This document shows positions 47,966 to 59,161 of a stretch of 64,000 nucleotides of DNA, piece after piece; position 1 is the first letter of the stretch, and each line of letters begins with the position of its first letter. The notes under the pieces were generated by a model. The model ran no database searches, was not told the origin of the DNA, and saw nothing but the letters and a program-made list of their open reading frames with translations. The stretch comes from Hyphodiscus hymeniophilus (taxonomy: Eukaryota; Ascomycota; Leotiomycetes; Helotiales; Hyphodiscaceae): positions 682,001-746,000 of the forward strand of contig VNKQ01000017.1 of assembly GCA_016508695.1 (NCBI GenBank), given 5' to 3'. The position numbers were made by a program, and so were the translations under genes.

Positions 47966-48806
47966 TTTATGAATCGTGAGGGTTTGCGGAGTCGAGCTGA
48001 GGTGCTGAGGCTGATTTTGTGTATATGAGGAGTTAGCAAAAGTAAGGATTCAAGCTGTATCAACATCTGATATGATTTCTGTGCAGACTTCCTTGAAATT
48101 TCATCTCTCAAGAGTGCGTGGGTAATCTGTCTCTCGCAAGGTCGTTTCTCTGCCTCATCAACCGCCGCTCTCTCCCTCTCGAATTGATTGAAGTATGCTT
48201 CGGTGCTTACAAATATCTTGAATAGATGATATCATTCTTTTCATAAGGCAAAATCAGATGCCAAATAGCCAATTTATGCAAGCGAAACCCAATCGCTTCA
48301 ATCATATAATGACCCATCCCATTGTGAGTTAAACACGAAGAAAAAGTACTCGTGATATACATAAGCACTGAACTGCCCACCAGCGCTTCTTTCACATTCA
48401 AACTACTGACCCTTCTCCTTTGAAGGTGTTAGATTGGTATCTTGCTAGGTGAGAAGGAGGGTTGCTGGAGGGCGAGGTGAGCTGACGTGCACAATAAGTG
48501 AGCTGGGCGGCTTCATCTCGATTCGGCGCAACGCCTTCAATGCTGCTTTGGTATTGCGATATGATTTGTCATTTACAACGACAACAGTGCAAAACTACAA
48601 TAGGAAGATATCTCATGATCGCTTCAATCTCGTGCTGCACTCCTGGGATTTGAAGAACAGAGAACAGGCACGACACTTCTCGAAGGCTTGCAGAATTTAT
48701 CATTTAGTGCTGTACATCTTGTACCATCGACCTCGTCTAGGTAGATACTTCGCCGGCGTTTGAAATCAGCCGGACAACATGAATCCTTATAGTAGCCTAA
48801 AAAGGC
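47966..48806. other. convergent intergenic region
   Basis: About 840 bp between the stops of xylitol dehydrogenase (+) and beta-mannosidase (-). The ORF at 48449-48763 has no recognisable content. Nothing else seen. Confidence 0.4.
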
Positions 48807-51430
48807 CTACAACATCCCCAAGTATCTCGTCTCAATCTTGCTTCCCTTATTTGCGCCTGTGACACTGATGCTGACGATCTCACCGGGAACGATATCCACC
48901 AAGTTGTCTCCAAAAACGACATCATCGTCTTCACTTTCAAGCGCAAGCCCTTTCACAGGAACTTCGGCCGAAATCTCAACAGACTTGCCATCTTTCGAGA
49001 CGTCCGCAGTCAAGTGCTGGGGTTTCTGCAGATGCACGTACTTCAACGGTTCCGGCCAGTTGATGTACCGCGCGATCTGCTTGCCGTCCTGGATCAGATA
49101 TGCAGCAACAACAATGCGGCCCTCTTCCTCCGAGTCTTTGACTTTGACAGGCACATCCATAGCAACTATCTCTGTGCTGCGATTCTCCGGGAGAACGAGT
49201 CCTGATGCAATAGTTTTGGAATACGTCTCCTTGCCAGAGATGACATCAAATGCTTTGACAACAACATCGACTGCTAAATCGTTGAGCGTGAGATTGCTAC
49301 CCCATATCTCAATCTGCGTCGTCTTCTTGATAAAGGCTCTGGTGTGCTTGTCTTTCGGCACAAGATGCTCTTTCCGCGTCACACCCAGAGAGATGGGCGC
49401 CATTTCACGTTTTACGGTGTAGTATGCGTGCTTGGGACGGAGGTAATAGTCGACGATTGACCATGAGGTTACGGGCCAGCAGTCATTAATTTGCCATACC
49501 AATGCACCACCGCAGTATTCCTTACCTGGCCCTTTCCATTGACGCTTCCACAGACGGTAGGCGCTTGCCAGACACTCAGCTTGCATGAGTTGCGTCGAGT
49601 AGATGAATTGTTCGATAGGATCAGGTGCGTAGCGGAAGTTTTCCACAAGATACAAAGCTATCCGACGCTCATGACCATCGGCTTTGTTGTGGAAATCAAC
49701 CGTCGAGGATTGTGGGAACCGATCTGGATCATCTTTACCCAGTGGTAAGAAAGCGTCAATTGTTTTGATATTGGGGAAGGCCTCCATGCCAAATTCAGAC
49801 ACAAATCGCCCAACCAATTTGTCAAAATTCTGGTATTTCTCCTGGCTGCCGTGCCAGACATTCCATTGATGTATATCACCGATAGTGGGATCGGTCGTAT
49901 CTTTACCACCCCAAGGACTGCCAAAATGGTAAGTGGTGTATGGGATCAACTCTTCACAGACATCGGCGAGAACCTTCTCATAGATGTATCTAGCTGGAAA
50001 GTCTGTTACCAGCCAGCTCTCGGCATCTTTGTTCTCGGGTTCGTATGTGAGCTTCTCTGACTCCTGGTATTGGTAATCCTCATTATTCCCTGCCCAAATG
50101 ACGATCGATGGATGGTGACGGAGAAGTTTCACGTTCTCCTCCGCCTCCGCCTTAACAAGTTTCAAGAACTCCGGGAAGGCGGGGTAATTTCCACATCCAA
50201 ACATGAAATCTTGCCATACAAGGATACCGAGCTCATCGCAAGCATCATAGAAGGCCTGTTCTTCGAAGATACCGCCGCCCCACACTCGGATCATAAACTG
50301 GTTTCCGTCTGCTACCAATTTCACCCAGTCGTAATACTTTTGTTTACTGATCCGCGGAATAAAATTATCGGCTGGAATCCAATCACTACCACCGCAGAAG
50401 ATAGGTATATTATTGATCTGGATAAAGAAAGTCGTTCCGGGCTGGTCAGTCATGGATCTCTGAATAAGCTCTGCCCTTCTCAGGCCGAACTTTTTGCTTT
50501 CCGAACCCATTTCTGAACTGCCATGCAGAAGTGTTGCGGTAATTGTGTATAAAGGTTGCTCGCCATATCGAACTGGAAACCATAACGCAGGATCTTCAAT
50601 GTTGAATGTGTGGGTAGCATGACCCTTCGACGCCTTGACCGTTTTCGATGCTACCTCCTTGCCTTCCAATGATATATCAAACTTGACATCCGATGCTGTG
50701 CCTTCTATGTCTACCTTCGCCACAAACTCTGCAGATTTCAGGGATTTTTCGACACTGTTCGTAAAATAGAGGTCTGAAATTCGGGAGGAAAATATCTCGA
50801 GGTTAATTGGTCGCCAAGGCCCACAAGTCATCAGAGTTGGTCCCCAGTCCCATCCCTTTTCATTTCGTAAGTAGATAGCCTAGTGGGGAAAGTGGTTGAA
50901 CTCCATACCCAGTGATATTGTGCCTTTCGGACAGCCAATCTGGAGTTATCTCCATTCCAGCATCCCCAGCGATGGTCGGGGTGTGCCTCGACGATTGCGC
51001 ATCCCTTCAAGTACGCACTTTCAAACGTAATTTCCAGCTCATTGTCTCCTTCTTCGCTCAAATGGGCTGTTACGTCCACTCGTTCCGGAATGAACATGCT
51101 CTCCGTTTTCAGGATTTCCTTGCCATTTAGAACAACAGTGGCGTATGTATCTAATCCGTCGAATGCCAATACTGCTTTGGTACTACTCCGCTGCTCTGTC
51201 GAGAGTGTGGGGGAGGAGAAAGTCGTCTTGTAGACCCAGACAGATTCGCCAATCCATTGAACATCGTTCTCATTCTTACCAATGAAGGGATCTGCAATGA
51301 TACCATTGGCGATGAGGTCTAGGTGCACGTTCGTCGGGAATTGGGCGACAGGTAGGAACTTAGACTCCTTGTTGTCTGCGTGCTTGAAAGTCCAATTTTT
51401 GTCAATCGGTATGATGGAGTGTTTCGACAT
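48807..51430 (-). CDS. GH2 beta-mannosidase, cytosolic type
   Basis: Two exons, 51430-50909 and 50855-48807, with a 53-bp intron (GTATGG...GAAAAG, phase 0), encode 856 residues. The splice restores YHWGWDWGPTLMTCGPWRPI, the signature of GH2 mannosidases. The acid/base is Glu433 (WAGNNED) and the nucleophile Glu528 (RFVSEFGMEAFP), in the central TIM barrel after the N-terminal sugar-binding domain. It releases mannose from the non-reducing end of manno-oligosaccharides. There is no signal peptide, as in the intracellular B-type fungal enzymes. An upstream in-frame ATG at 51502 exists, but a TATATA tract lies only about 10 bp before it, so the start at 51430 (MSKHSIIPIDKNWTF) is preferred. Confidence 0.93.
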
Positions 51431-51510
51431 GTTGGAAGAAGCTGTACCGCCGGAGTTCCGCTGTGAGTGAGGGTTCGAGGACAAGGCGTACTCGGTACGC
51501 ATCTTTCGTG

Positions 51511-51522
51511 TATATATATAAA
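51511..51522 (-). promoter_or_regulatory. TATA element of the beta-mannosidase gene
   Basis: TTTATATATATA on the minus strand, 81 bp upstream of the preferred ATG (51430) and about 8 bp upstream of the alternative ATG (51502). The spacing supports the former. Confidence 0.5.
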
Positions 51523-52004
51523 CCGGAGGTAGAACACTGGTGGGACGCCGCAGGTGATGTGTGACAACTCAGAAGCGGATGGGAAAAGATCATGCTTATG
51601 CCCCGGCCACCATGGATCAAGCAGCGAGTGCCAAGGGGACTTTGTATGCAAGCTGTGGAGCTCCGCACAGGAAGACACTTGGTATGTTTATAGACGCGGG
51701 GTCCTCCTCCCGTGGCCGAACAGGCGGCGGCTTTCCAAGCTTCGGGAGTGGCTGGTGGAGTGCGTACGAGTATCACCAGGAGCCGCCTGTGCCCGAAGGC
51801 AAGCGGGGGGGGAGGAATGGAGAGTGATGCTATCTGTTGCGGTACAGTAAGGTGATTGATTGCTGGGGAGAAGAGTGGAGGATGGGCGGTGGAGGTAAGA
51901 TCACCACCAGGTTGGATAACCGCCATGAAGCGAGATAATTGGCGAACTGTAGCCTCAACAGTAAATACCCATGAACATTGTTGTCTTGTTTGATTACTTG
52001 ACTT

Positions 52005-52024
52005 TATATATATATATATATATA
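52005..52024. repeat. (TA)10 microsatellite
   Basis: Ten perfect TA units in non-coding DNA. Confidence 0.95.
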
Positions 52025-53104
52025 TTTACTGACTACCTAAAGCATCTTTGTTACTTTAACTTCAAGCTTTGTTCCGCCTCTCAATAGACCTCTATCGCAG
52101 CCTTCCACACCCAGGAGGGGCTTTTGTTTGTACCTGCAGCCCATCCATTCCACCCCACTCTTCAGACACGGGCAACAACCAGCCCCACGTTGACAGGATT
52201 GGCATTTCAGCTTCTCCCGTGCAGCCACGGGCTTTCCATCTCACCGTGTCAAGAGAGGCAATTAATGGCCTCACCAACTCTCCCCTCATGAAGAGAACAG
52301 CTCTGAAACATCCATATGAGAAGTATTGTATACGGGGGTTCCGCACAAACATCCCACTAGTTTCCAGCACATTGAATGCTGCATTGTTGGTTATCATATA
52401 CACCACGGAACATCGAGACCGTCCAGCCAGGCGTCCAAAAGAGGAGACGGAAGCAAGCCCCCCGTGTCGCTCCACACGAGGCCAAGCTTCCTAGCCGACC
52501 CCCAAGCAGCGACATCTCTATTCTCGAAAAAATCCAAATCCTCCTCGACTTCTTACAATTCGCTATTAGTCTCAAATTGGTAGGCTAAGTGGGATCCACA
52601 TCATCCAATTTGCGAGTAAATCTAGGCAATGTCCCTAGTTGGGCCCACCAGCCATACGTTTGGACTTTACAAACTCGTCCACTTCGATAGTCCGAAGGCT
52701 AAAGGTGTTTCTCTGCGATTGCTTCTATATTCAAGATCCGGAGGTCCCGATTGTAAAGTTAAGCGGATCACATTATATATGCACCGAGTGCCCCTTGGGC
52801 ATGAAGATCTATTGCGTAATTTAGATAGCCTACCGCCTCTGAGATTACACAAGACCGGAAGCATTGTAGGGAGATACGAAGCTCGAAGAGTAAAACTCGT
52901 ACACGTTTTTGGGACTTCATAACTTATCGCAATGATGGAAGTACAAGGTTCCTATTACCCTTCACCCCTTGACAAACGCCTTGTCAAGCTGTGGGGTGTC
53001 AACTTCCACTCAAATTCCTCGACTGAACCAAATCGTTGTTTCCCACTTGTCCTGATACATCCATAGCGCCATGGAATACATAGAAAAGAATTGCAAAGAT
53101 CCTT

Positions 53105-54269
53105 TTACATCTTACTGGGCATTCTCATTCCTCCATCAAGCCGAAGCACAACGCCGTTCAGCATGATATTCTCGATACCTTGAGTCACGAGTTGCGCGAA
53201 CTCATGAGGTTTCCCCGGTCTCACTAGTTCTTGTCAGCATATTCTGTTCGGATCCAAGGACTGAAATTTACACTCACACGGAAACTCCATAACTTTGGTC
53301 AGACTGGCCCGGACTTTGTCACTCATCATGGCTGTCATTCTCGAATCAAAAAGACTGGGCGCTACGGTCACAACTCTAATGCCGTAGCGAGCGAGATCTC
53401 GAGTCATCGGGAGAGTCAGAGAGGCTATCGCACCCTTCGAAGCAGAATATGCAACTTCGGAAATGTCAGCAAACTGAGCGCAGTACCTGAGGATGGACTT
53501 ACCTTGCCCGGGCTGACCATCGAAAGCAGCGCTTGAAGCTACCATGATAATAACACCTCTCTCGCCATCTTCTCCAACAGGCTTGGTCTTGGCAATATGC
53601 GGAAGGCATTGACGGACAAGGTCAATAGTCCCTCGGACATTGACATTCATCACGAAATCGAAATCATCGAGGCTGAAAGGGTTGCCATCCCGGTCAATGA
53701 TCTGTACTCCACCATTAGCTTATAGTCCATCAAATAACATCCTCTTTAAATCAGAAATAACGCAATCATAAGGGATAACACTGTACCAAGATACCAGCCA
53801 CAACGGCCCGGTATCACTCAATATCCCATCAAGTGGAGAATAAGTCGACATGAAGGTGTATCACCAGTAACTATAGGAAACTTACGGGAGTGAAACCCCA
53901 AAGAAACGTCACACGAAAGACTTACCTTTGCGGGTGTGGAAACTCCTGCTGCTGCAACAACGCCTCCAATTTCCTTTCCTGTCTGCTCAGACCAAGCCAG
54001 CGCTCCCTTCACAGCTGACGCAATACTTTCTGTCTCCAAAACATTTGCTTCGAAGAACTTAGCTTTCCCACCTCCGATTTCATTTACTACATCCTGGGCT
54101 AGCTCTTCGTTCATGTCAAGGATAGCCACATAGCCTCCCTTCGCACATATGTCTTCCACACAAGCACGTCCCAGACCGGAAGCTCTGGAGAATGATATTA
54201 GCAAGCTCTTCTTATTCTGAAGAAAACTCACCCCCCGGATATGACGAAAGTTCTTCCTTCGATCTTCAT
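53105..54269 (-). CDS. SDR dehydrogenase, 3-hydroxyacyl-CoA dehydrogenase type 2-like
   Basis: Five exons (54269-54232, 54184-53926, 53701-53503, 53454-53278, 53223-53105) with introns of 47, 224, 48 and 54 bp give 263 residues. The short-chain dehydrogenase features are the glycine motif SGGASGLG (spanning intron 1), NVNVRG, catalytic Ser near 155 (MVASSAAFDGQ), and Tyr168-x3-Lys172 (YSASKG, spanning intron 3). The C-terminal LRLDGGMRM is typical of HSD17B10-like enzymes, which oxidise 3-hydroxyacyl-CoAs and related alcohols, often in mitochondria. Intron 3 (48 nt, no stop in frame) could be retained to add 16 residues beside the active site. Intron 2 is unusually long for this window. Divergent from the Rab gene over 280 bp. 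Confidence 0.9.
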
Positions 54270-54549
54270 TTTGTATTGTATGGTATTCAAAGAAGCATAT
54301 TCACAGGATGGATTCTAGAAGCTTGAACTCGACAAACTACTCGAGCCGAGGCTCTCCCTGAGGCGCGCGTGCACACGGTAGGGAAGGCGCGGAGGCCGGA
54401 GTAGTTCAACGCCGTGCCGGGAGGAAGATAACGAACGTGATAGCGTCTAGATCTATCAAACAGACGTTCCAATTGGTTTCAGGGCGACGACAACATTCGA
54501 CGTTTGCATGTGAATAGCTTCCCAACCATTGCAACTGGATCAAGCAGAG

Positions 54550-55700
54550 ATGGTGCGCCCAAGGAGATCATCAGCAGCGAGTGATGAGTCTGGAGGGACA
54601 GCTAGAGATCAGGTTCGTGGCGTCATCAATGCATGATGAAGGAATAAAGCTGATCTCGACGTAGGAATTGGATAGCATGTATGACTACCTGGCGAAGATC
54701 ATCCTGTTGGGTCCAAGTGGAAGTGGAAAGTAAGGAATGCTATTCCAGAGACATGCGAACGAATTCTGACAGGAGATCACAGGTCCTGTTTGCTTCATCG
54801 CTTTGTGAAAAATGAATGGAGAGTGTTGTCTTCACAGACGATAGGGGTAGAATTCGCCAGCAAGATCATAAGAGTAGGCACAGGGTCAAGACGGAAACGG
54901 ATCAAGCTGCAGGTACATTGTACTGAACCCCACTCCAGACACAGAGTTGACGATAGTAGCTCTGGGACACGGCTGGCACAGAACGGTTCCGATCAGTCTC
55001 ACGTTCCTACTACCGTGGTGCAGCAGGCGCAGTCCTAGTCTACGACATAACCTCCCATAAAACCTTCACTGGCCTCCCAACCTTCATGAACGACGCACGA
55101 GCCCTCGCATCCCCAAATCTCACCGTCCTCCTGGTTGGAAACAAAGCCGATCTCGCAAACGAAGGCAGCTCTTTGATCGACACCTCCCTACCACCCGCAA
55201 CGCCCTCCAGCATCAGCAGTAAAGGCTCCTCATTCCCTTTCAACGCCGGCGGCTCGGTCAACTCAAATACAGGCATGGGTCTCGGGTCTCAACTGAAAGC
55301 CACGATCGCGCCGGACGGGAGAGAGGTATCTGCCGAAGAAGCATCGAAGTGGGCGAGCTCCGCCAACATACCCGTGTCGGTGGAGGTATCGGCTCTGTCG
55401 GGCGATAACGTGGAAGAGGTGTTCAACCGGCTGGCGCGGATGATCCTGACGAAAATCGAGGTGGGCGAGATAGATCCCGACGATCCGATGAGTGGGATCC
55501 AATACGGCGATAGTGGGAACTGGAATGGAGGCGCGAGCGACGTAGCGAGTGTGAAGAGTGGAATGACCATCGACGAGGGAGGGGCCAGGAGAAGGCGAAG
55601 ACCTAAAAGCAAGCAGAATTGGGGTCTGGGTGGTATGAGAGAATGGGAAGAGGTGTTCACTTTGTCAGGCAACCGGCGAAGGAGAGGAGGATGCTGTTAG
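54550..55700 (+). CDS. Rab4-like small GTPase with insertion
   Basis: Four exons (54550-54612, 54665-54729, 54783-54912, 54960-55700) with introns of 52, 53 and 47 bp give 332 residues. All Rab motifs are present: P-loop GPSGSGKS (residues 37-44), switch I SQTIGVEF, switch II WDTAGTERFRS, GNKADL, and SALSG. It ends in CC for geranylgeranylation. The YYRGAAGAVLVYDIT and GVEF segments resemble the Rab4 group, which controls endosomal recycling. About 55 residues of Ser/Gly-rich sequence are inserted after NKADL. A long tail with a basic patch (RRRRRPKSK) makes it much bigger than the usual 210-220 residues. The donor of intron 1 (GTTCGT) is weak, but phase and family fit. Confidence 0.9.
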
Positions 55701-56089
55701 CGAGCTATTCTGGGGTTGCTGGGAGTTAAGAGTCTTCTAATGTGAATATGAGCTTGCAGCGTTTTCCTTGGCAAGGCCGAGACGAGGCATGAATTGTGGA
55801 TATGATAGATTATATATTAATACTCCTATATGGACGAATACGAATTCCTTCTTAGAGCTCTGGTTGTCACGAGTGTGGCACTGTGGATGGCGAGTCTTTA
55901 TCAATAATGCATTATGAATTGTACTCTAGCCATCCAAACAGTTTGAACTATCAGGGCTCGAATGATGCGGGTGCATCCAGTCTCGATTTCTGTGCTTTGC
56001 ACGCATCGAGTCATCTGAATCACCTTCTCAGACATCCAATCTGCAAAGAAGGAAAATAGTCGATCTCCCTTACTCCCGTCCTTCCGCTA
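55701..56089. other. convergent intergenic region
   Basis: About 390 bp of 3' flank between the Rab gene (+) and the hypothetical gene (-). Nothing recognised. Confidence 0.4.
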
Positions 56090-57391
56090 TCAAACCGATG
56101 AGCTGTAAAGCGGCGTCTCATCATAAGCCGAATAATCTGGCTCTGGTTCCGCCTCAAACTTGATCGTTTCCTCGAAGCCATCGTCCAATACAACATCCAT
56201 CTCCTTCAACGTGTCACACATACTCGTCACGAACTCTCGACCAAGTCTAGCTATCTCGTACAGTTCTTGATCTCGATCTCGGTGCCGGGCATCATGAAGC
56301 TCGCTCCGGAGGTTGTACACAAAGAAGTTCCACTGGCATGCAAAAATCGCACGCTGAGCGCCGATATCAAGTTCTGGTCGAGTGTCTACTATCGTTTGGG
56401 CAGCCTGCTTCCCTAAGTCAGAAGCTCCGGTTTCCTTGCACTGCTCAACCATGTTTTTGGCGGCTCTTGAGCTGAAGATGGGCCCGATTTTATGCCTCTT
56501 TGTACAAAGTTGGCATTCTGGGAAGGCCTATAACACGACTTAATACTGGTCGGCTGCGCTGGTAGGGACAGATGAACTTACCTGGCCGCTGTTGGAACTT
56601 AATTTGATGAGGAAGTTCGAATCTCGATGAAGTAGGTCAGTGTTCTGGAAGAACATCAGCTAGTGTCAGAGCTAACCTCTCAGGCGAATCGGGGGCCTCC
56701 CTCTTGGCTTGTCTCTGACTGTGCATCTGCGTCAGAAACACTCTCCTCTTTCTATGCCAGGTTCAGTCTAGCAGAGAATCAAGGTCGTATGGAGACTCAC
56801 TGCATAATACAACGATTGGAGAATGCCAGAGGATGCCTGCTCGGGGTCGAAGTTTAACTTTCGAGCCTCGTCGCTGGCGTCCGAAGTACGTGGAGTGTCC
56901 GTCGAGCCAGAATCGGTAGAGGAATATATCACACTCGATCCCAAAGTCTCTTCGCTTACTTCTGAGCTATCCTGGCTGTCTGACTGGCTGGTAAGGATCG
57001 GTATCGACGGGCCATTGCTTGTTTCGGACAGTTGCAAAGGATCCGACATCATGGAGGAAGATTGTGCGAGTATTCTCCTCTTCTGGGCAGGGGGGATCGC
57101 TGATATAGGTTTATTACACGATTCAGCTAATCGCTGTATTTTGAATTTCGTAGATGAAGAAGGCTTCTTGAATATTCCCTTCGCTGGCTCTTCAAATGAA
57201 ACGCTCCTCTTCGGCGTTTGGGAGCTCGAGTGATCATCTTGCACGGTACTGGATTTGGTCTTTCGCGGAAGCTTCAAAAATGACCAGACGGAAGAAGTGC
57301 TGCGGATGCCATGTATGTCTTGTGGCTGATGTGGAGTAAGTGGGCGAGTGGAGGGGCCGAATCCGAAAAGACTGTTCCAAAGATCATCCAT
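56090..57391 (-). CDS. hypothetical protein, three-exon model
   Basis: Proposed exons 57391-56801, 56644-56582 and 56527-56090, all joined in phase 0, give 363 residues. The N-terminal two-thirds is Ser/Thr/Pro-rich and probably disordered, with basic KRSVSFEEPAKGIFKK and KRRILAQ patches. The C-terminal part is helical (KQAAQTIVDTRPELDIGAQ..., NFFVYNLRSELHDARHRDRDQELYEIARLGREFV) and ends in an acidic tail. I do not recognise a family. The 156-bp intron is long, and it contains another possible acceptor (GGCATAG at about 56750) that would give an alternative ending KEESVSDADAQ... with a stop. A separate downstream gene starting at an ATG near 56653 is also possible. The frame continuity of the last two exons is good. 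Confidence 0.55.
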
Positions 57392-58057
57392 GATAAGAAT
57401 GCGACTGCGTTATCGATGCCGAATGAGATGCTAACTGATGGGTGTCTGGTTGTCGGTGATATTCGCAAACAGAGACGAGATCATACCAAACAATGTCATG
57501 AACAGGAAGCTACGCTAGGTCGTGTCAATCCAGATCGTTCCTTCCTTTGCAATACTTTGTAATGCAGGCAAAATTATCGAGACAAGACCTAGAACAGATT
57601 GTGATGAAGGCTTCAAAATACCCAGCTTGGCGGGTCATGTTTTTCCTATATAGGCACTGCTCAATAATACCCTGCCCCAAATTACTTGCAGTGTACATCG
57701 CCAAAACATCACCAAGGAACCTATATTATGCAGAGTACTCCCCCATTTTCATTTACCATAGGTAACTTTTAGCTTAGACCCGGCATGCCTTCTGGACCGG
57801 AAAAATCCTTGGAGTTCCATGTAGCAAACAAATCTGGATAAGACCTGGAGGTAGAAAGTATGTGGAATCAGCAGTCAATCAGATACGTAATGCCAGTTTA
57901 TAAACAGTTCTAACCTGCTTGAAGGCTGCTTCGAGGTAATACCAGTTCAAAGTAGCAACAAAACTTAGTTGGCCAGAACATTAGCACTGCGAAAGGTCCA
58001 TTCAAAGGCCACTCGGAAACACCACATGTAAGGGACTCGAATATGTGGTATTCTAAG
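57392..58057. other. intergenic, about 0.7 kb
   Basis: Upstream of the hypothetical gene and downstream of the D-2-hydroxyacid dehydrogenase. Nothing recognised. Confidence 0.4.
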
Positions 58058-59161
58058 CTAAGCTAACACGTTCAATAGTGGCTCACCCTTGTGCCACTTC
58101 TCAATGATCTCGACCTGTTCATCATACCAGTTGTTCATAGTCCCGCGTTCTACATAGCCCATATGGGGGCTCAACAAGACATGAGATCTGCCCTCTGTCC
58201 CCCACTTTGGATCCCTCCACTCACTTTCTTGAGGTAATGGTTCCAGATCATACACGTCAATAGCAGCGCCTCGGATCTTACCCTCCTTCAAGACGGCCAG
58301 CAAAGCACTCTCATCGACCAGCGGCCCACGTGAGGTGTTGACCAGAAACGAGCTTTTCTTCATCAAGGCAAGGTCGCCTGCACCAACGATACCTCTCGAT
58401 CGATCCGAGAGCACATAATGCACACTTACAATATCCGACTCCTTGAACAACTCCTCTTTCGATACGACTCTGAAAGTCTTCTCGCCATCCGTCTCGACCG
58501 GCAGACCCGCTTCCTTGGCTTTCAGATCGGCCGTTTCCTGCGTCAAGCTGGAGCTCCAAGCGATGATACGCATGCCGAAAGCCCAATACATGATCTTCGC
58601 GACATTGACCCCCAGACGCCCAAGTCCAAGGGTTCCGAAAGTCTTCCCGCTGAGCCCAGTCGTGAGCTCCGTTTGCCAACCGCCTTCCTTGACAATCTTG
58701 TCATCAGAAGCAAGATTCCGCGCGATACCCAAGATCAGAGCAACGGCATGCTGAGTGGTACTGTCAGGACCCCTCTTCGACTTGGAGGAAGGCGGGGCAT
58801 CGGTTCTTCCATTGCCAGGAGCGCCGGTCACGTGGATGCCATGCTTCTTTGCAGCTTCAAGGTCAATGGATAAGTTCCGGCCGCCTGTTGAAAGCAGGAG
58901 TTTGAGGTTAGGTAGTTTTTCCATGAGGGTTGCGGGGAAGGGGGTGCGTTCACGCATGACGGATACAACAGTGAAGGGTTTGAGACGGTCGACGAGTTCT
59001 TGCTTGACATCTTCGGGAGTTGAGGGGTTATTGTATGGCAGAAGGGTGTCGCGAAAGACTGTGATATCGAATGCTGGCTTGAGTTGCTCGAAATGAGGCG
59101 CTGCGATATCTTGATAGTCGTCAAGGACAGCCACCTTAATTGGACGCTGAATGGGAGCCAT
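58058..59161 (-). CDS. D-2-hydroxyacid dehydrogenase (NAD-binding)
   Basis: A single-exon gene of 367 residues from MAPIQRP. Family marks are the Rossmann motif GLGRLG, the substrate Arg in NTSRGPLVD, Glu in DVYDLEPLP and the catalytic His in LLSPHMGY. It reduces 2-keto acids or oxidises D-2-hydroxy acids; the exact substrate is unclear. A short insert, GRTDAPPSSKSKRGPDS, lies before the NAD domain. The frame is open upstream to an ATG at 59371. The 70 additional residues contain a repeat-encoded Asn-Ile tract (59180-59212) and almost no acidic residues, so a longer, mitochondria-targeted form is possible. I chose the shorter start because the family similarity begins there. Confidence 0.88.
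   Translation of the reverse strand: MAPIQRPIKVAVLDDYQDIAAPHFEQLKPAFDITVFRDTLLPYNNPSTPEDVKQELVDRLKPFTVVSVMRERTPFPATLMEKLPNLKLLLSTGGRNLSIDLEAAKKHGIHVTGAPGNGRTDAPPSSKSKRGPDSTTQHAVALILGIARNLASDDKIVKEGGWQTELTTGLSGKTFGTLGLGRLGVNVAKIMYWAFGMRIIAWSSSLTQETADLKAKEAGLPVETDGEKTFRVVSKEELFKESDIVSVHYVLSDRSRGIVGAGDLALMKKSSFLVNTSRGPLVDESALLAVLKEGKIRGAAIDVYDLEPLPQESEWRDPKWGTEGRSHVLLSPHMGYVERGTMNNWYDEQVEIIEKWHKGEPLLNVLA

Larger units (their letters stand above)
51431..53104. other. intergenic, about 1.7 kb
   Basis: Upstream region of beta-mannosidase and 3' flank of the SDR gene. Contains the TATA tract at 51511-51522 and a (TA)10 microsatellite at 52005-52024. ORFs are short, overlapping and unrecognised. Confidence 0.45.
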
